Positions 53,119 through 61,657 are shown, numbered from the stretch's first letter. The stretch is 64,000 nt of DNA from Thermoplasmata archaeon (GCA_035622275.1 DASPVQ010000005.1:1-64000); one strand, 5' to 3'. Translations and numbers: made by a program. The notes: generated by a model not told the origin, from the letters alone.

Positions 53119-53126
53119 GAGAGGCG

Positions 53127-53486
53127 ATGTGGGGCTGGGCCGATGCGGCGGCCGTGCTGCGCGATCTGCGCTCCCGAATCTCGAGCCCGGTGGTCGCGCT
53201 CGCGGGCCGGGATGGCCGGCTGATCGCCGCCGCGGCCCTCTCGGAGCTCCCCGCGGAGACGATCGCGGTCCTCTGCGCGACGATTGTCGGAGCGGCCGGA
53301 GCCGTGAGCGAGGGACTCGCGCGCTCCCCGCCGACGCGCGTCGTCGTAGAGGGCTCGGATTCCTGCGTCCTGATGATCGCCGTCGGCCGGGAACGGTTCC
53401 TCACCGTCGTGGCCGATCGCGCCGACGAGGTCGGGCCGATGCTCGGTGAGATCGAACGGTTTGCCGGCGTTCTCGCCTCGATCTGA
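53127..53486 (+). CDS. Roadblock/LC7 domain protein
   Basis: 119 residues with the Roadblock/LC7 pattern. The helix AAVLRDLRSRI is followed by strands VVALAGRDGRLIAAAALSEL and a long helix AETIAVLCATIVGAAGAVSEGLA. Then come VVVEGSDSCVLMIAVGRERFLTVVAD and a C-terminal helix. MglB-type proteins of this family regulate small GTPases or form scaffolds. RBS GGAGAGG, ATG 53127. No GTPase gene is adjacent. Confidence 0.75.
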   Translation: MWGWADAAAVLRDLRSRISSPVVALAGRDGRLIAAAALSELPAETIAVLCATIVGAAGAVSEGLARSPPTRVVVEGSDSCVLMIAVGRERFLTVVADRADEVGPMLGEIERFAGVLASI

Positions 53487-53507
53487 CCCGGCGCCCGTTG
53501 CGCGGCG

Positions 53508-54260
53508 CTAGGCGAGGGACCCGGCGCTCAACACGCTCTCTACGAGCTTCTTCTCGATGATCGCGATCCCCTCGGAGACCGCGGACTTGCTCCGGTTCAG
53601 CTTGCGCGAGAGCTCCGTGAGCGTGATCCCTCGCGGGACAGCGAAGTAGCCGGCCGTCATGGCCTGCGTCAGCAGGGCCTGCTGTGCGTCCGTCAGCATC
53701 GGAAGGTGGCTGCGAAGGGGACCGCGACGCAGTGACGCCACCTGAACTCCCGCGTCGGCCGCGCGAGCGTGCTCCAGGATGCGCCGGAACTCCGCGAACC
53801 GGCTGACGATCTCCCAGGTCAGGACCCCGGCCTGGATGCGGAGCGGGAACTGGAGCGGGAGTCGGAGCCGCCGGTAAAGGTAGATCACGGGGGGGTTCCG
53901 GTACTTGATTCGGTAGAGGCATCCGCCTCCGACCGCCGCGAGGGGCTCCGCCCGAACGACGTCCGCGAAGCCACCGATCTCCTCGGTCCACTCCCCGGGA
54001 ACGCCTCCACCGATCCAGTAGTCCGAGACCGAGATGTCCGCGCTGACGTCGGTCCGGTTGAGCACCTCGAGCCGCAGCGAGGGGTGACGGGTGGAGAATG
54101 GGCCGGTCCAGATCGCCGGCGGGATGCGGACACGCAGCGTGGCGACGAGGATCCGCGGCGGGGTCCCCTCCTCCTCGCGCAAGCGCAGCCCGCGGAATCG
54201 TTCGTCGGAAGAGCGGGGGGAAGGGGAACGGACCGGAGCGCGCGCTCCTCGCCGAACCAT
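53508..54260 (-). CDS. Bat-type HTH transcriptional regulator
   Basis: 250 residues from ATG 54260. An N-terminal sensor-like domain (RILVATLRVRIPPAIWTGPFSTRHPSLRLEVLNR...) is followed by the C-terminal HTH_10 (Bat) domain (LTDAQQALLTQAMTAGYFAVPRGITLTELSRKLNRSKSAVSEGIAIIEKKLVESVL). It is paralogous to the regulator at 55370 along its full length. The TATA-centred palindrome at 54331 is about 75 bp upstream of its start and is a candidate autoregulatory operator. Confidence 0.82.
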   Translation of the reverse strand: MVRRGARAPVRSPSPRSSDERFRGLRLREEEGTPPRILVATLRVRIPPAIWTGPFSTRHPSLRLEVLNRTDVSADISVSDYWIGGGVPGEWTEEIGGFADVVRAEPLAAVGGGCLYRIKYRNPPVIYLYRRLRLPLQFPLRIQAGVLTWEIVSRFAEFRRILEHARAADAGVQVASLRRGPLRSHLPMLTDAQQALLTQAMTAGYFAVPRGITLTELSRKLNRSKSAVSEGIAIIEKKLVESVLSAGSLA

Positions 54261-54330
54261 CCTCCGATCCCGGGCACCCTCCGGTCGACGGCCCTCGACG
54301 CCCGGAGGGCCGGTGGCCGGCATGCCGCCC

Positions 54331-54349
54331 CGCAGGGATATACCCTGCG
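54331..54349. promoter_or_regulatory. TATA-centred palindromic operator between divergent genes
   Basis: CGCAGGG-ATATA-CCCTGCG is a perfect 7-bp inverted repeat with the TATA element at its centre. A factor bound here would block both orientations of TBP loading, so it is a likely repression site for the Bat-type gene and the divergent KaiC-like gene. Confidence 0.55.
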
Positions 54350-54351
54350 CC

Positions 54352-54405
54352 GGCGACGGGTGCGCGTCGTTCGCGCGAGGCGAACGGTAGCGCGCACCCG
54401 TCGCC
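54352..54405. repeat. Long imperfect inverted repeat (hairpin)
   Basis: GGCGACGGGTGCGCG (54352-54366) pairs with CGCGCACCCGTCGCC (54391-54405). Inside it CGTTCGC (54368-54374) pairs with GCGAACG (54380-54386) around a 5-nt loop. The total is 22 bp, with only 1 nt unpaired on the left and 4 on the right. It lies between divergent genes and directly beside the TATA palindrome. Confidence 0.7.
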
Positions 54406-54490
54406 CGGCGGACCGAACCCGTTCGGTGGGACGAAGGAGTTCGGCACGAGCCTATGCTGTCGAAGATCGCTGGACCGAGCGAAACGCACC

Positions 54491-55345
54491 ATGCCCGAAC
54501 CCATCGATCGTCGCGTCCCCGCCCGAGGGTCACCCGGTCCCTCGACGCTCGGGGGAGGTCGGCCGAGCGCCCGGAGATCGATTCGCTCCGCGCCCGCGAC
54601 CGCGGGTTCCCGGCCCGCAGAGGAATTCCTCCCCTCCCCGCCCGACGCCGCCGGCCGATCGGGTCCGGAGTCGGGTGCGTTTCCTCCGCCCGGGGCGGTC
54701 TTGGTCCACGGGACCAGCCGGCCGGTCGTCAATCTGGTGCTCTACGCGCTCGCCGAGAGGGCGAACCCGCGCTTCCAGTGGCTCGAGATACGGCCCGAGG
54801 AGGAGGCACGCGACCGCTTCGACCCGGTTCACCTGGGATGGCTGGAGGAGCGACGCGTCTGGCGGGTCGATCCGAGCCATGGCCTTTCGCCCGACAACCC
54901 CCGGGCGAACGCCGCGATCTTCCACCTCGTCCGGGAGGACGAGCCGCCGACGCTCCTCGCCCGGCTCGCGGACTTTCTTCGGCTGCCGCCGACGATCCAG
55001 GAGATCATCGGTTCCACGCCCAGCTCGGGCGAGCCGATCCTGTTGGCGGTCGCGGACGTCGACCGGATCTCGGGGGCGATCGCGGATGCGGCCCTCGCCC
55101 CGATCCTCGCGGCGTTCGCCTGGATGCGATGCTCGGTCTTCGTCGGCTACAGCGGGGGCCACGCTCCGTCTCGCACGCCGTTCACCCATGTCCTCCGGGT
55201 CGAGGGCCCGTCCGCCGAGCGGTGGGCCCAGGCGCGGATCCATGTCGAGAAGGGTACGGTGGACGAGTGGCCGACGGCCGCCGCCGGCCTCCTGCTCTCC
55301 GACCTCCCGTTCCTTCGGGAGACGTTCCGGCGCGCGATCCGATAG
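54491..55345 (+). CDS. RecA/KaiC-fold-like protein without Walker A, second member
   Basis: 284 residues from ATG 54491. After a Pro/Arg-rich N-terminus of about 70 residues comes GAVLVHGTSRPVVNLVLYALAERANPRFQWLEIRP. This aligns with the Walker A strand-loop-helix of KaiC-like ATPases, but the glycine-lysine loop reads GTSRPVV. Later strands (PILLAVADVDRISG, MRCSVFVGYSGGH, THVLRVEG) match a RecA core, and a helical tail ends the protein. It is divergent from the first Bat-type regulator and 24 bp before the second, so it probably belongs to the same regulatory system. No exact family is recognised. Confidence 0.6.
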   Translation: MPEPIDRRVPARGSPGPSTLGGGRPSARRSIRSAPATAGSRPAEEFLPSPPDAAGRSGPESGAFPPPGAVLVHGTSRPVVNLVLYALAERANPRFQWLEIRPEEEARDRFDPVHLGWLEERRVWRVDPSHGLSPDNPRANAAIFHLVREDEPPTLLARLADFLRLPPTIQEIIGSTPSSGEPILLAVADVDRISGAIADAALAPILAAFAWMRCSVFVGYSGGHAPSRTPFTHVLRVEGPSAERWAQARIHVEKGTVDEWPTAAAGLLLSDLPFLRETFRRAIR

Positions 55346-55369
55346 GAGCCCATCGCCGTGGAGTGACCG

Positions 55370-56239
55370 ATGAGGGGTTCTCCGCCCGCTCGGACGGCAG
55401 GGGTCCAGGGTGCCCGGGGGCGTACCCGCTCCTCGTGCGAGACTCCGCTTCCCCCGGGCATCGGGGGGATGGCGGTCCCTTCCGAAGGGCGGGCGGAGCC
55501 GGAGCGGTTGCTGCTTGCCACGCTGACGGTCCGACTGCCGGATCGGACGTGGACCGGGCCGTTCTCCCGGCGCCATCCCTCGCATCCGATCGAGGTTCTG
55601 GCCCGGGGCGACGCGGGCCGGTCGGTCATGGTGGCCGATCACTGGATCCGGGGCCGCCCGGCGGGAGTCTGGGTTCGCGAGATCGCGAGCTTCCCGGACG
55701 TCGTGCGGGTCGAGAGCCTGGCCGAGATCGGCGAAGGTTCGCTCTACCGCGTGAAGTTCCGTGCTCCACCCATCATCGAACTGTATCGGCGGCTCGGACT
55801 GCCGCTCCCGTTCCCGATCCGCATCCAGGCCGGTTACGCACGGTGGGAGGTGGCCGCGCGTGTCCCGGACTTCGCGACACTCGTTCGCTTCGCGCGCGAT
55901 GTCGACCCCGGAACGCGCATCAGCTGGACTCGCACGCCGCCGCTCAGGGACCACCTTGCGCGGCTCTCGGCGAGCCAGCTCGCCCTGCTCCACCGGGCCA
56001 TCGTCGCCGGCTACTTCGCCGTGCCGCAGCCGATCACGCTCGTTGAGCTGGCGCGCGCTTGCGGAGAGGGCAGGGCCGCCGTCTCCGGGGCACTCGCGAC
56101 GATCGAGCGCAAGCTGCTCGGGACGGCTCTTCGGGAACCGCTACGGGGGACCGCGAGGACCCACGGCACCCGCCACGGCGAGGAGCGCCGACCACGGGCC
56201 CGCGCCCGGCCGCGCCCGTCGGTACGGACGACCCGGTGA
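55370..56239 (+). CDS. Bat-type HTH regulator, paralogue of the gene at 53508
   Basis: 289 residues. The core RLLLATLTVRLPDRTWTGPFSRRHPSHPIEVLARGD, SLYRVKFRAPPIIELYRRLGLPLPFPIRIQAGYARWEV and the C-terminal HTH (LSASQLALLHRAIVAGYFAVPQPITLVELARACGEGRAAVSGALATIERKLLGTAL) match the other regulator segment by segment. The first 35 residues are poorly conserved, and Met34 (base 55469) is an alternative start. The tail after the HTH is Arg-rich. It follows the KaiC-like gene by 24 bp, probably in one operon. Confidence 0.78.
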   Translation: MRGSPPARTAGVQGARGRTRSSCETPLPPGIGGMAVPSEGRAEPERLLLATLTVRLPDRTWTGPFSRRHPSHPIEVLARGDAGRSVMVADHWIRGRPAGVWVREIASFPDVVRVESLAEIGEGSLYRVKFRAPPIIELYRRLGLPLPFPIRIQAGYARWEVAARVPDFATLVRFARDVDPGTRISWTRTPPLRDHLARLSASQLALLHRAIVAGYFAVPQPITLVELARACGEGRAAVSGALATIERKLLGTALREPLRGTARTHGTRHGEERRPRARARPRPSVRTTR

Positions 56240-56597
56240 GCCCCAACTCGCGGCCAGCGGGTCTCGGCGTGGAGCATCTGCGCACCCGCGGTGGAAGGGT
56301 CGCGACGGCGCTGTCGCCACCCGCGATAGACCGGACGGGGAATCGCCAGCTCGAGGCGGCTGTTCCGCCCACGCGAGCCCCTTGCCCGGAGCCATGGGAG
56401 GGACCGGAACGAGGGGCCACCTCGCTTCAGCAATTGGCCGCCCGGTCCGATTCGGAACCGGTGGAACCCTTCGCCCCTGCGGCGTCGGGAAACGGAAGGG
56501 CCGGACCCGCTCCCGGTCGGTGGACCAAAATATCCAACACGAAGTCGGGCCGTCCGTTTCGAAGGCCCGAGAGGTTGGGTCGGATCCGCTGGGAACC
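56240..56597. other. Non-coding stretch of about 360 bp
   Basis: No convincing frame. AAAATATCC near 56527 is a likely TATA box for the next gene, leaving a leader of about 40 nt. I see nothing else recognisable. Confidence 0.4.
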
Positions 56598-57218
56598 ATG
56601 CCGGAGCACCGAGGAATCGTGTTGACGAAGCCTGCGCTCTCGGACGACATCGTTTGGAGTTTCGTGGTTGCCGAGCTGGATAGCCCTCGTTGGCGACCAC
56701 GCCTTGAGTCGATCCTGGACCCGGCGACCGTCCAGCGACTTCGTTCTAGCTCATCGAAAGCGGCCCGCGAGGAGGATCTAGAGCGAGCGCGGCAAGCGTT
56801 GCTCGCGCACCGCGGCCGATTCGTCGGCTTTCTCCTCTCGGGATCGACGACATGGCAGTTCGGCCGCATGTCGATCGCACATCTCAGTCGACTTCGAGTC
56901 ATCTCGGAAAAGGACTTTGTAGAGCGGGCCCCGACACGGCGACTGACGGACTTCGCCCGGGAAACCGACCGGGGGACGCGGCCGATTCCCGACTTCGACG
57001 CGGGCTACGCCGCCCTACGGTCCCATTTCCGGGTGACCCGGTCTCGGGGACTGCCCATCCTGGTGGCCGAATCGAACCGCGGTCCCTACATCATCGCCGA
57101 GGGACTTTCCCGCTTGACCTGCCTCGCCTCTCTCGTGCGGGAGGGCCGTGCCGTACCGAGCCAGGTCGGGGTAATCGCGGGCACGAACCCCGATCTCTCG
57201 CATTGGGGCTGGGCATAA
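56598..57218 (+). CDS. Hypothetical protein
   Basis: 206 residues from ATG 56598. An N-terminal helical part with many Ser and Arg (QRLRSSSSKAAREEDLERARQALLAHR) is followed by an alpha/beta region. That region includes TDFARETDRGTRPIPDFDAGYAALRSHF and LPILVAESNRGPYIIAEGLSRLTCLASLVREG. The latter vaguely recalls ParB-like or RelA-like small domains, but not enough to assign. Codon use is less GC-biased than the upstream genes. Confidence 0.55.
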   Translation: MPEHRGIVLTKPALSDDIVWSFVVAELDSPRWRPRLESILDPATVQRLRSSSSKAAREEDLERARQALLAHRGRFVGFLLSGSTTWQFGRMSIAHLSRLRVISEKDFVERAPTRRLTDFARETDRGTRPIPDFDAGYAALRSHFRVTRSRGLPILVAESNRGPYIIAEGLSRLTCLASLVREGRAVPSQVGVIAGTNPDLSHWGWA

Positions 57219-57503
57219 TGCACCGGATCGCGCGTTCGTCCCCGACCCGGCAGCTCCTCGACGGCGGGACCTCTTCGACCCGGAGCAGTGGTTCGCACTC
57301 CCGCGACGGATCCTTGCCGATCCGTGGCGAGCTCGACCAAGCGCTCGTCGCGTGTTCCGAGAGAGAGCCGCCGCTGGACGGACCTGAACTGGGGGTTCAA
57401 GTCCTCGCCCTGGAGGCGAGCTCGAAGGTCCGACTGGCGACCCACCCGGGTCAGGAAGGTCCGGACCGCGTTCGGCACGAGCCCGGGTCGCTCGGTTGGG
57501 GTG
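57219..57503. other. Non-coding stretch carrying inverted repeats
   Basis: About 285 bp between two convergent genes. It contains a 7-bp hairpin ACGGATC-6-GATCCGT near 57306 and one copy of the T-arm-like palindromic element at 57380. Confidence 0.4.
57380..57404. repeat. T-arm-like palindromic element, copy 1
   Basis: GGACCTGAA-7-TTCAAGTCC: arms of nine bases that pair except for one position, with a T-arm-like GGGTTCAAGTCC half. Preceding sequence CCGCC..GGACGG is shared with the other two copies at 61851 and 62607. Confidence 0.6.
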
Positions 57504-58133
57504 TCACTTCGTCGCGCGCTCGTAGTGCAGGAAGACGGCGCCTCCACCCCGTTGGAAGGGCCGTGCTTCCACGAGGCTGAAATCGTGCCTCAGTGGGCTG
57601 CCCATAGGAATGAAATCATCGGGGTTGTCCGGTAACCTCTCGACATCGAACAAGGGCTTCCCTCGTCCGAGCACGCTGGGAAATACCGCCAAACGGAGCT
57701 CATCGACCAGTCCCTGACGCAGAAACTCCTGAAAGAGTCGCGGACCACCCCCGAGCAGCATGTCCCCACCGGGATGCGATTTCAGTCGATTCATCTCCGT
57801 CGAGATCTCCCCTCGTATCACACGGGACTTTTCCCAGGGAGCAGAGTCCAACGTTCGGGAAAATACGATCTTCTGCGCGCGGTCCGCGAACTCTGAAAAT
57901 TTGCGAGGGTACTTTCCCGCGTCTTGGCTCTTCCGGACGCCGGGCCAGAAGCTCGACCACTTCTGGTAGGTGTGCCGGCCGAGCAGCAGGGTGTCGACCG
58001 AATCCCAGTAACGGGCGTGCAGAGTTTCCCAGTAATCTGAATCATCCGGATCACTCTTGTCGCCGTTGGCGGGCCATTCGGCGACCCCGTCAATGGTCAT
58101 CTGCATCACCGCTAGCACCTTTCGCGTCGCCAT
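57504..58133 (-). CDS. Dihydrofolate-reductase-family protein (RibD C-terminal-like)
   Basis: 209 residues from ATG 58133. It has the DHFR/RibD_C fold: RKVLAVMQMTIDGVAEWP near the start, TLLLGRHTYQKWSSFWP, KIVFSRTLDSAPWEKSRVIRGEI, GGDMLLGGGPRLFQEFLRQGLVDELRLAVFPSVLGRGKPLF. Proteins of this type reduce unknown substrates with NADPH. The TATA palindrome GGGTATATACCC is centred at -27, so the mRNA is leaderless. The longer frame upstream is not supported. Confidence 0.86.
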   Translation of the reverse strand: MATRKVLAVMQMTIDGVAEWPANGDKSDPDDSDYWETLHARYWDSVDTLLLGRHTYQKWSSFWPGVRKSQDAGKYPRKFSEFADRAQKIVFSRTLDSAPWEKSRVIRGEISTEMNRLKSHPGGDMLLGGGPRLFQEFLRQGLVDELRLAVFPSVLGRGKPLFDVERLPDNPDDFIPMGSPLRHDFSLVEARPFQRGGGAVFLHYERATK

Positions 58134-58154
58134 GCCGGCGGCGACCGGCAGATC

Positions 58155-58166
58155 GGGTATATACCC
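58155..58166 (-). promoter_or_regulatory. TATA palindrome GGGTATATACCC upstream of the DHFR-like gene
   Basis: A perfect 12-bp palindrome that is also the TATA box, centred 27 nt before ATG 58133. It is nearly the same as the core of the palindrome at 54331 (GGGATATACCC), so the two promoters may share a regulator. Confidence 0.55.
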
Positions 58167-58365
58167 TCGCGCGGGCGCACTCGACCGCCCCCGTAGCCGG
58201 CGAAACTCAAGGTCCGAGGCGAGGAATTGGGGGCCCGCCAAGGGCCTCGCTTCCAATCAACGAGAGCCACTTGAGTCCCCTTAGCGGAGGGACCCTCTGG
58301 CACGGCGTTACGCTTGGAATCGCCCTCGGCTGTATTGCAAGATCCTCGAGGGCCGGACCTCGCTC

Positions 58366-61300
58366 CTAGGACTGATGAAGCCGGGCGAAAATCTCTGCCG
58401 ACTCCCTCTCGCTCGCCTCGGCCGGTTCGAGTTGACCCGCGTTTCGTCTAGCGTTCCCCAGTAGGTGGAGACCGCGCGCGAGTTCGGAGGCGTTTCCCGA
58501 CTTTCGCAACCAATCGACTGCTTCCCCGAGCAGAGTGGCAGCGTCGGCAGTACGTCCTTCCTGCATGGCGAGCTGGGCGCGTACCCTAAGGTCGAATCCA
58601 AGACCGATGGGGCTCTTCACACCGGTCGCGGCCCGGTGGAGCTCACCCGCGAGCTTCTCGATTTCCTCCGCCCCCCGCAGCTCAGCGGTCTGCTGGAAGA
58701 GCGCATCGAGAAGCGCCGCACGGACACGAAGATAATGAAAAGCGGAATTTGCCGGTACTTCGGCTAACGGGATCCTCTCTTGGCGGATCGCTTCCCGGAG
58801 CAGGCGAATCGCCTCGGTCAACTCACCCCGTTGCCGATGCAGCTCCGCGATGTCGGTGACCACATATCGGAAGAGACTACTGCCTTCCGACACACCGGCC
58901 TGAGCGAAATGGCGCGCCGCTCGCTCTAGCTGTCCCCGAGCTATCGCGAGACTACCGGAGTACCGCTCGATTCGATTGTCGTACGATCCTGGAGCCAAGT
59001 CGCGCAGTTCACGGGCTTCCTGGAGCTCCTCCTCGGCTCGCTGGACGTCCCCTCTCCACAGAAGCGCCATGGCCCTTCGGCACCGGCCAAGGACTTCCCA
59101 TCCGCGATTGCGAGCCTTCTGGGCCACCCGAATGGCCTCGTCCGCGAGGCGAAGAGAATCCGCGACATCGTTGGCGGTAGTGAGACGCTCAAAACTCAGG
59201 TTGCTCAAGCTGGAAAAGAGTTGATCCGGGACCTCCTTACCCGGTTGAGAAAAGTACTGAATCCCTTCGTTCAGTATGTCGAACATCCTATCTTTCTCGG
59301 TCAGCGGAAGGAGTTGGTAGAGCGATCCCTGGACCGCCATTTCTGCGTCCCGATCCCCGATTGACCGGGCGACCTCGATGCCCTTTTCGGCCATCGAGCG
59401 GGCTTCGGCGGGCCGATTCAGCTCGGCGAGTCGAGTGCCATACGTGTCGTAGACCCGGACAAGCTCGGGGCTCGGTGGAAGCCGTACAAGAAGGGATCGG
59501 CCCTTCTCGAGTATCTCGTCGACGAGTTGGGGACGGTCCGGGGCGAGTTCGGGATGCAGCCGGTAGACGTCCGACAGCCAGGAGCAGAGCCCCCCGGCCC
59601 TCTGCAGGTCGCCGGCCCTCTCATAGAGCTGGATCGCCTTCTCCCACTCGGTGATCGCGCTATCCAAGCGGCCGAGGGTGTAGTGGACACGTCCCAACCC
59701 GTCCAGGATCTGCGCACGCGCTTTTTCATCCGGCGCTTCTTCCTCGAGCTCGAGGGCCGTCCGATACTGGCGCTCGGCATCATCGAACCCATAGACCTTG
59801 ACCCATCGCTCCGCCGCGAGGGTCGCATACTCCCGAGCCTTGGCGACGTCGTGACCTTCCCGGAAGTGCACGGCGAGATCTCCCGCAAACTCCTCCCGAC
59901 GCTTTCCCGCGATCCTCTCGAGAGCCTCGGCCGCCTTGCGATGATACCGTACGCGGCGGGGGGAGAGCATCTCGCCGTAAAGCACCTGGCGAATCTGAGG
60001 GTCGGGGAAGTGGTAGGACAGCAGGCGCGTTGGGCGAGATGACTCCTCCAGCAGGCCCGCGCGAACCAAGCGCTCCAGCTGCTCGATCAAGCGTTCCTCG
60101 TCGATCTGGGCGACCTCGCCTAAGAGCTCGAATGGAAACTCAACGCCGAGAACTGCCGCGATGCGGAGCGTCGACTGGGTAGGTTCGTCCAGGCGGTTCA
60201 CCCGCTGCTTGACGACTTCCCGGACGGTCTTCGGGATCCCGATTTCCTGAATTTCCTTCCGCTCCCAAACGCCGTCAGGAGTTCGGTAGATCGACCCTTC
60301 CTCGACGAGGGAACGGAGGACCTCTTCGACGAAGAACGGGTTGCCACCGGTCCGTTCATGAACTAGCGCGGAGAACTCCTGGGAAATCTCGCCCCCTCCG
60401 AAGGTCTTCTGGATCAGCGCGCCGACTGCGGCCTGGTCCATCCGGCGAAGCGGAACGATTGTCAGCAGCCGGTTCTTGCCTAGGTACCGGTACACTTCGG
60501 AGAGCGTCGAGTCCCCGCCCGCTTCCGGCTCCTGAGAGGTCGCTAGCAGCAGCATGCGATGGTTAGCCACCGACCGGACCACGAACTCGAGCAAATGCAC
60601 GGAGGTGGCGTCGGCCCACTGTAGGTCATCGAAGAAGAGAAGGAGCGGAGCATCCTGCGACAGGTTGACGAAGAACTCCGTAACCGCCTCGTAGAACCGG
60701 GCCCGAGCGCTCTCCGGATCGGTGGGAGCGGTGTGCGACGCCGGCGCACCGACCTTTTGCGCGAAGGCCGGCGTAATCTTCGCCACCTCACCCGCGACCG
60801 ACCACCCGACCCTCTGGAGCAGCGCGGGAGGTGCGTCGTCCAGGAGTTCTCGGACCATCTCGGCCCAATGCGCGTAGGGCGTCGCGAGTTCCCCCGGAAA
60901 GGCGCGCCCCCTCAGAACCCGAAATCCGGATCGCTCCGCCGACTGAATCGTCTCCTCTGCGAGACGGGTCTTTCCCACCCCGGATTCTCCGAGGATGACG
61001 ATGACCGAACCTTCTCCCTTCGCCGCCCGGTCGAGTGCTTGATTGAGGCTCTGTTGCTCGATCGGCCGGTCGACCCAAGGCGTCTTCGAGGCGAGCGACG
61101 TGACCATCCACGGGAGCTCCACCCGATACAGGGGCACCGGAAACTCGACGTTCTTCAGGGCCGGGGCACCGAGTGGAACCAGGCTCACGTCGACCTTGTT
61201 ACGGATCTGGTCATAAAGCGCCCCCGAGACGCAGATCCCACCGGGCTCAGCCATCGGTTCGACGCGCGAGACGATGTTCACCGCGTCGCCGTAGATATCG

Positions 61301-61626
61301 CCGCTCTGCTGGACCACGTCGCCGACGTGCAGGCCGATCCGAAGCTCGATCTTCGAGCTCGAGATTTTTGAGTTGCGTTCGTGCAGCGATTTCTGAATCG
61401 TGATCGCGCACCGGATGGCGTCGAGCGCATTCGCGAATTCTACGAGAAAGGCGTCTCCGATGGTCTTGACCTCGCGCCCGGCGTGGTCACGCAGGAGCGG
61501 ACGGACGATCCGGCGATGCTCCTCCAGGAGACGCAGGGCGGCGGCCTCGTCCCGTTGGGTGAGGGACGTGTAACCCACGATGTCGGTGAGCATCACCGCA
61601 GAGAGGTGACGGCCGCCGTCGTCCAT
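58366..61626 (-). CDS. Class III nucleotidyl cyclase fused to a AAA/NACHT-like ATPase and TPR repeats
   Basis: 1086 residues. Residues 10-170 form a class III cyclase domain: metal Asp15 (LTDIVGYTSL) and Asp58 (KTIGDAFLVEF), adenine-contact Lys54, and transition-state Asn117 and Arg121 (YGDAVNIVSR). All are present, so it should make cAMP. Residues about 185-560 are an AAA-type ATPase with Walker A GESGVGKT (213-220) and Walker B LLLFFDDLQW, like the ATPase of LuxR/MalT-type proteins. From about 570 to 1080 there are many TPR-like helix pairs. There is no transmembrane segment and no DNA-binding domain. The layout is common in bacteria and rarer in archaea. ATG 61626 has a TATA box at -27. 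Confidence 0.9.
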   Translation of the reverse strand: MDDGGRHLSAVMLTDIVGYTSLTQRDEAAALRLLEEHRRIVRPLLRDHAGREVKTIGDAFLVEFANALDAIRCAITIQKSLHERNSKISSSKIELRIGLHVGDVVQQSGDIYGDAVNIVSRVEPMAEPGGICVSGALYDQIRNKVDVSLVPLGAPALKNVEFPVPLYRVELPWMVTSLASKTPWVDRPIEQQSLNQALDRAAKGEGSVIVILGESGVGKTRLAEETIQSAERSGFRVLRGRAFPGELATPYAHWAEMVRELLDDAPPALLQRVGWSVAGEVAKITPAFAQKVGAPASHTAPTDPESARARFYEAVTEFFVNLSQDAPLLLFFDDLQWADATSVHLLEFVVRSVANHRMLLLATSQEPEAGGDSTLSEVYRYLGKNRLLTIVPLRRMDQAAVGALIQKTFGGGEISQEFSALVHERTGGNPFFVEEVLRSLVEEGSIYRTPDGVWERKEIQEIGIPKTVREVVKQRVNRLDEPTQSTLRIAAVLGVEFPFELLGEVAQIDEERLIEQLERLVRAGLLEESSRPTRLLSYHFPDPQIRQVLYGEMLSPRRVRYHRKAAEALERIAGKRREEFAGDLAVHFREGHDVAKAREYATLAAERWVKVYGFDDAERQYRTALELEEEAPDEKARAQILDGLGRVHYTLGRLDSAITEWEKAIQLYERAGDLQRAGGLCSWLSDVYRLHPELAPDRPQLVDEILEKGRSLLVRLPPSPELVRVYDTYGTRLAELNRPAEARSMAEKGIEVARSIGDRDAEMAVQGSLYQLLPLTEKDRMFDILNEGIQYFSQPGKEVPDQLFSSLSNLSFERLTTANDVADSLRLADEAIRVAQKARNRGWEVLGRCRRAMALLWRGDVQRAEEELQEARELRDLAPGSYDNRIERYSGSLAIARGQLERAARHFAQAGVSEGSSLFRYVVTDIAELHRQRGELTEAIRLLREAIRQERIPLAEVPANSAFHYLRVRAALLDALFQQTAELRGAEEIEKLAGELHRAATGVKSPIGLGFDLRVRAQLAMQEGRTADAATLLGEAVDWLRKSGNASELARGLHLLGNARRNAGQLEPAEASERESAEIFARLHQS

Positions 61627-61647
61627 GGACCGCGCAACTTCTTCACC

Positions 61648-61657
61648 TATCTTAAGA
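61648..61657 (-). promoter_or_regulatory. TATA box for the cyclase gene
   Basis: TCTTAAGATA on the minus strand is centred 27 nt before the ATG of the cyclase gene, implying a leaderless transcript. Confidence 0.6.

Noticed and set aside
57306-57325. Short hairpin ACGGATC/GATCCGT
   Set aside because: A 7-bp stem in GC-rich DNA is expected by chance, and nothing nearby supports a role.
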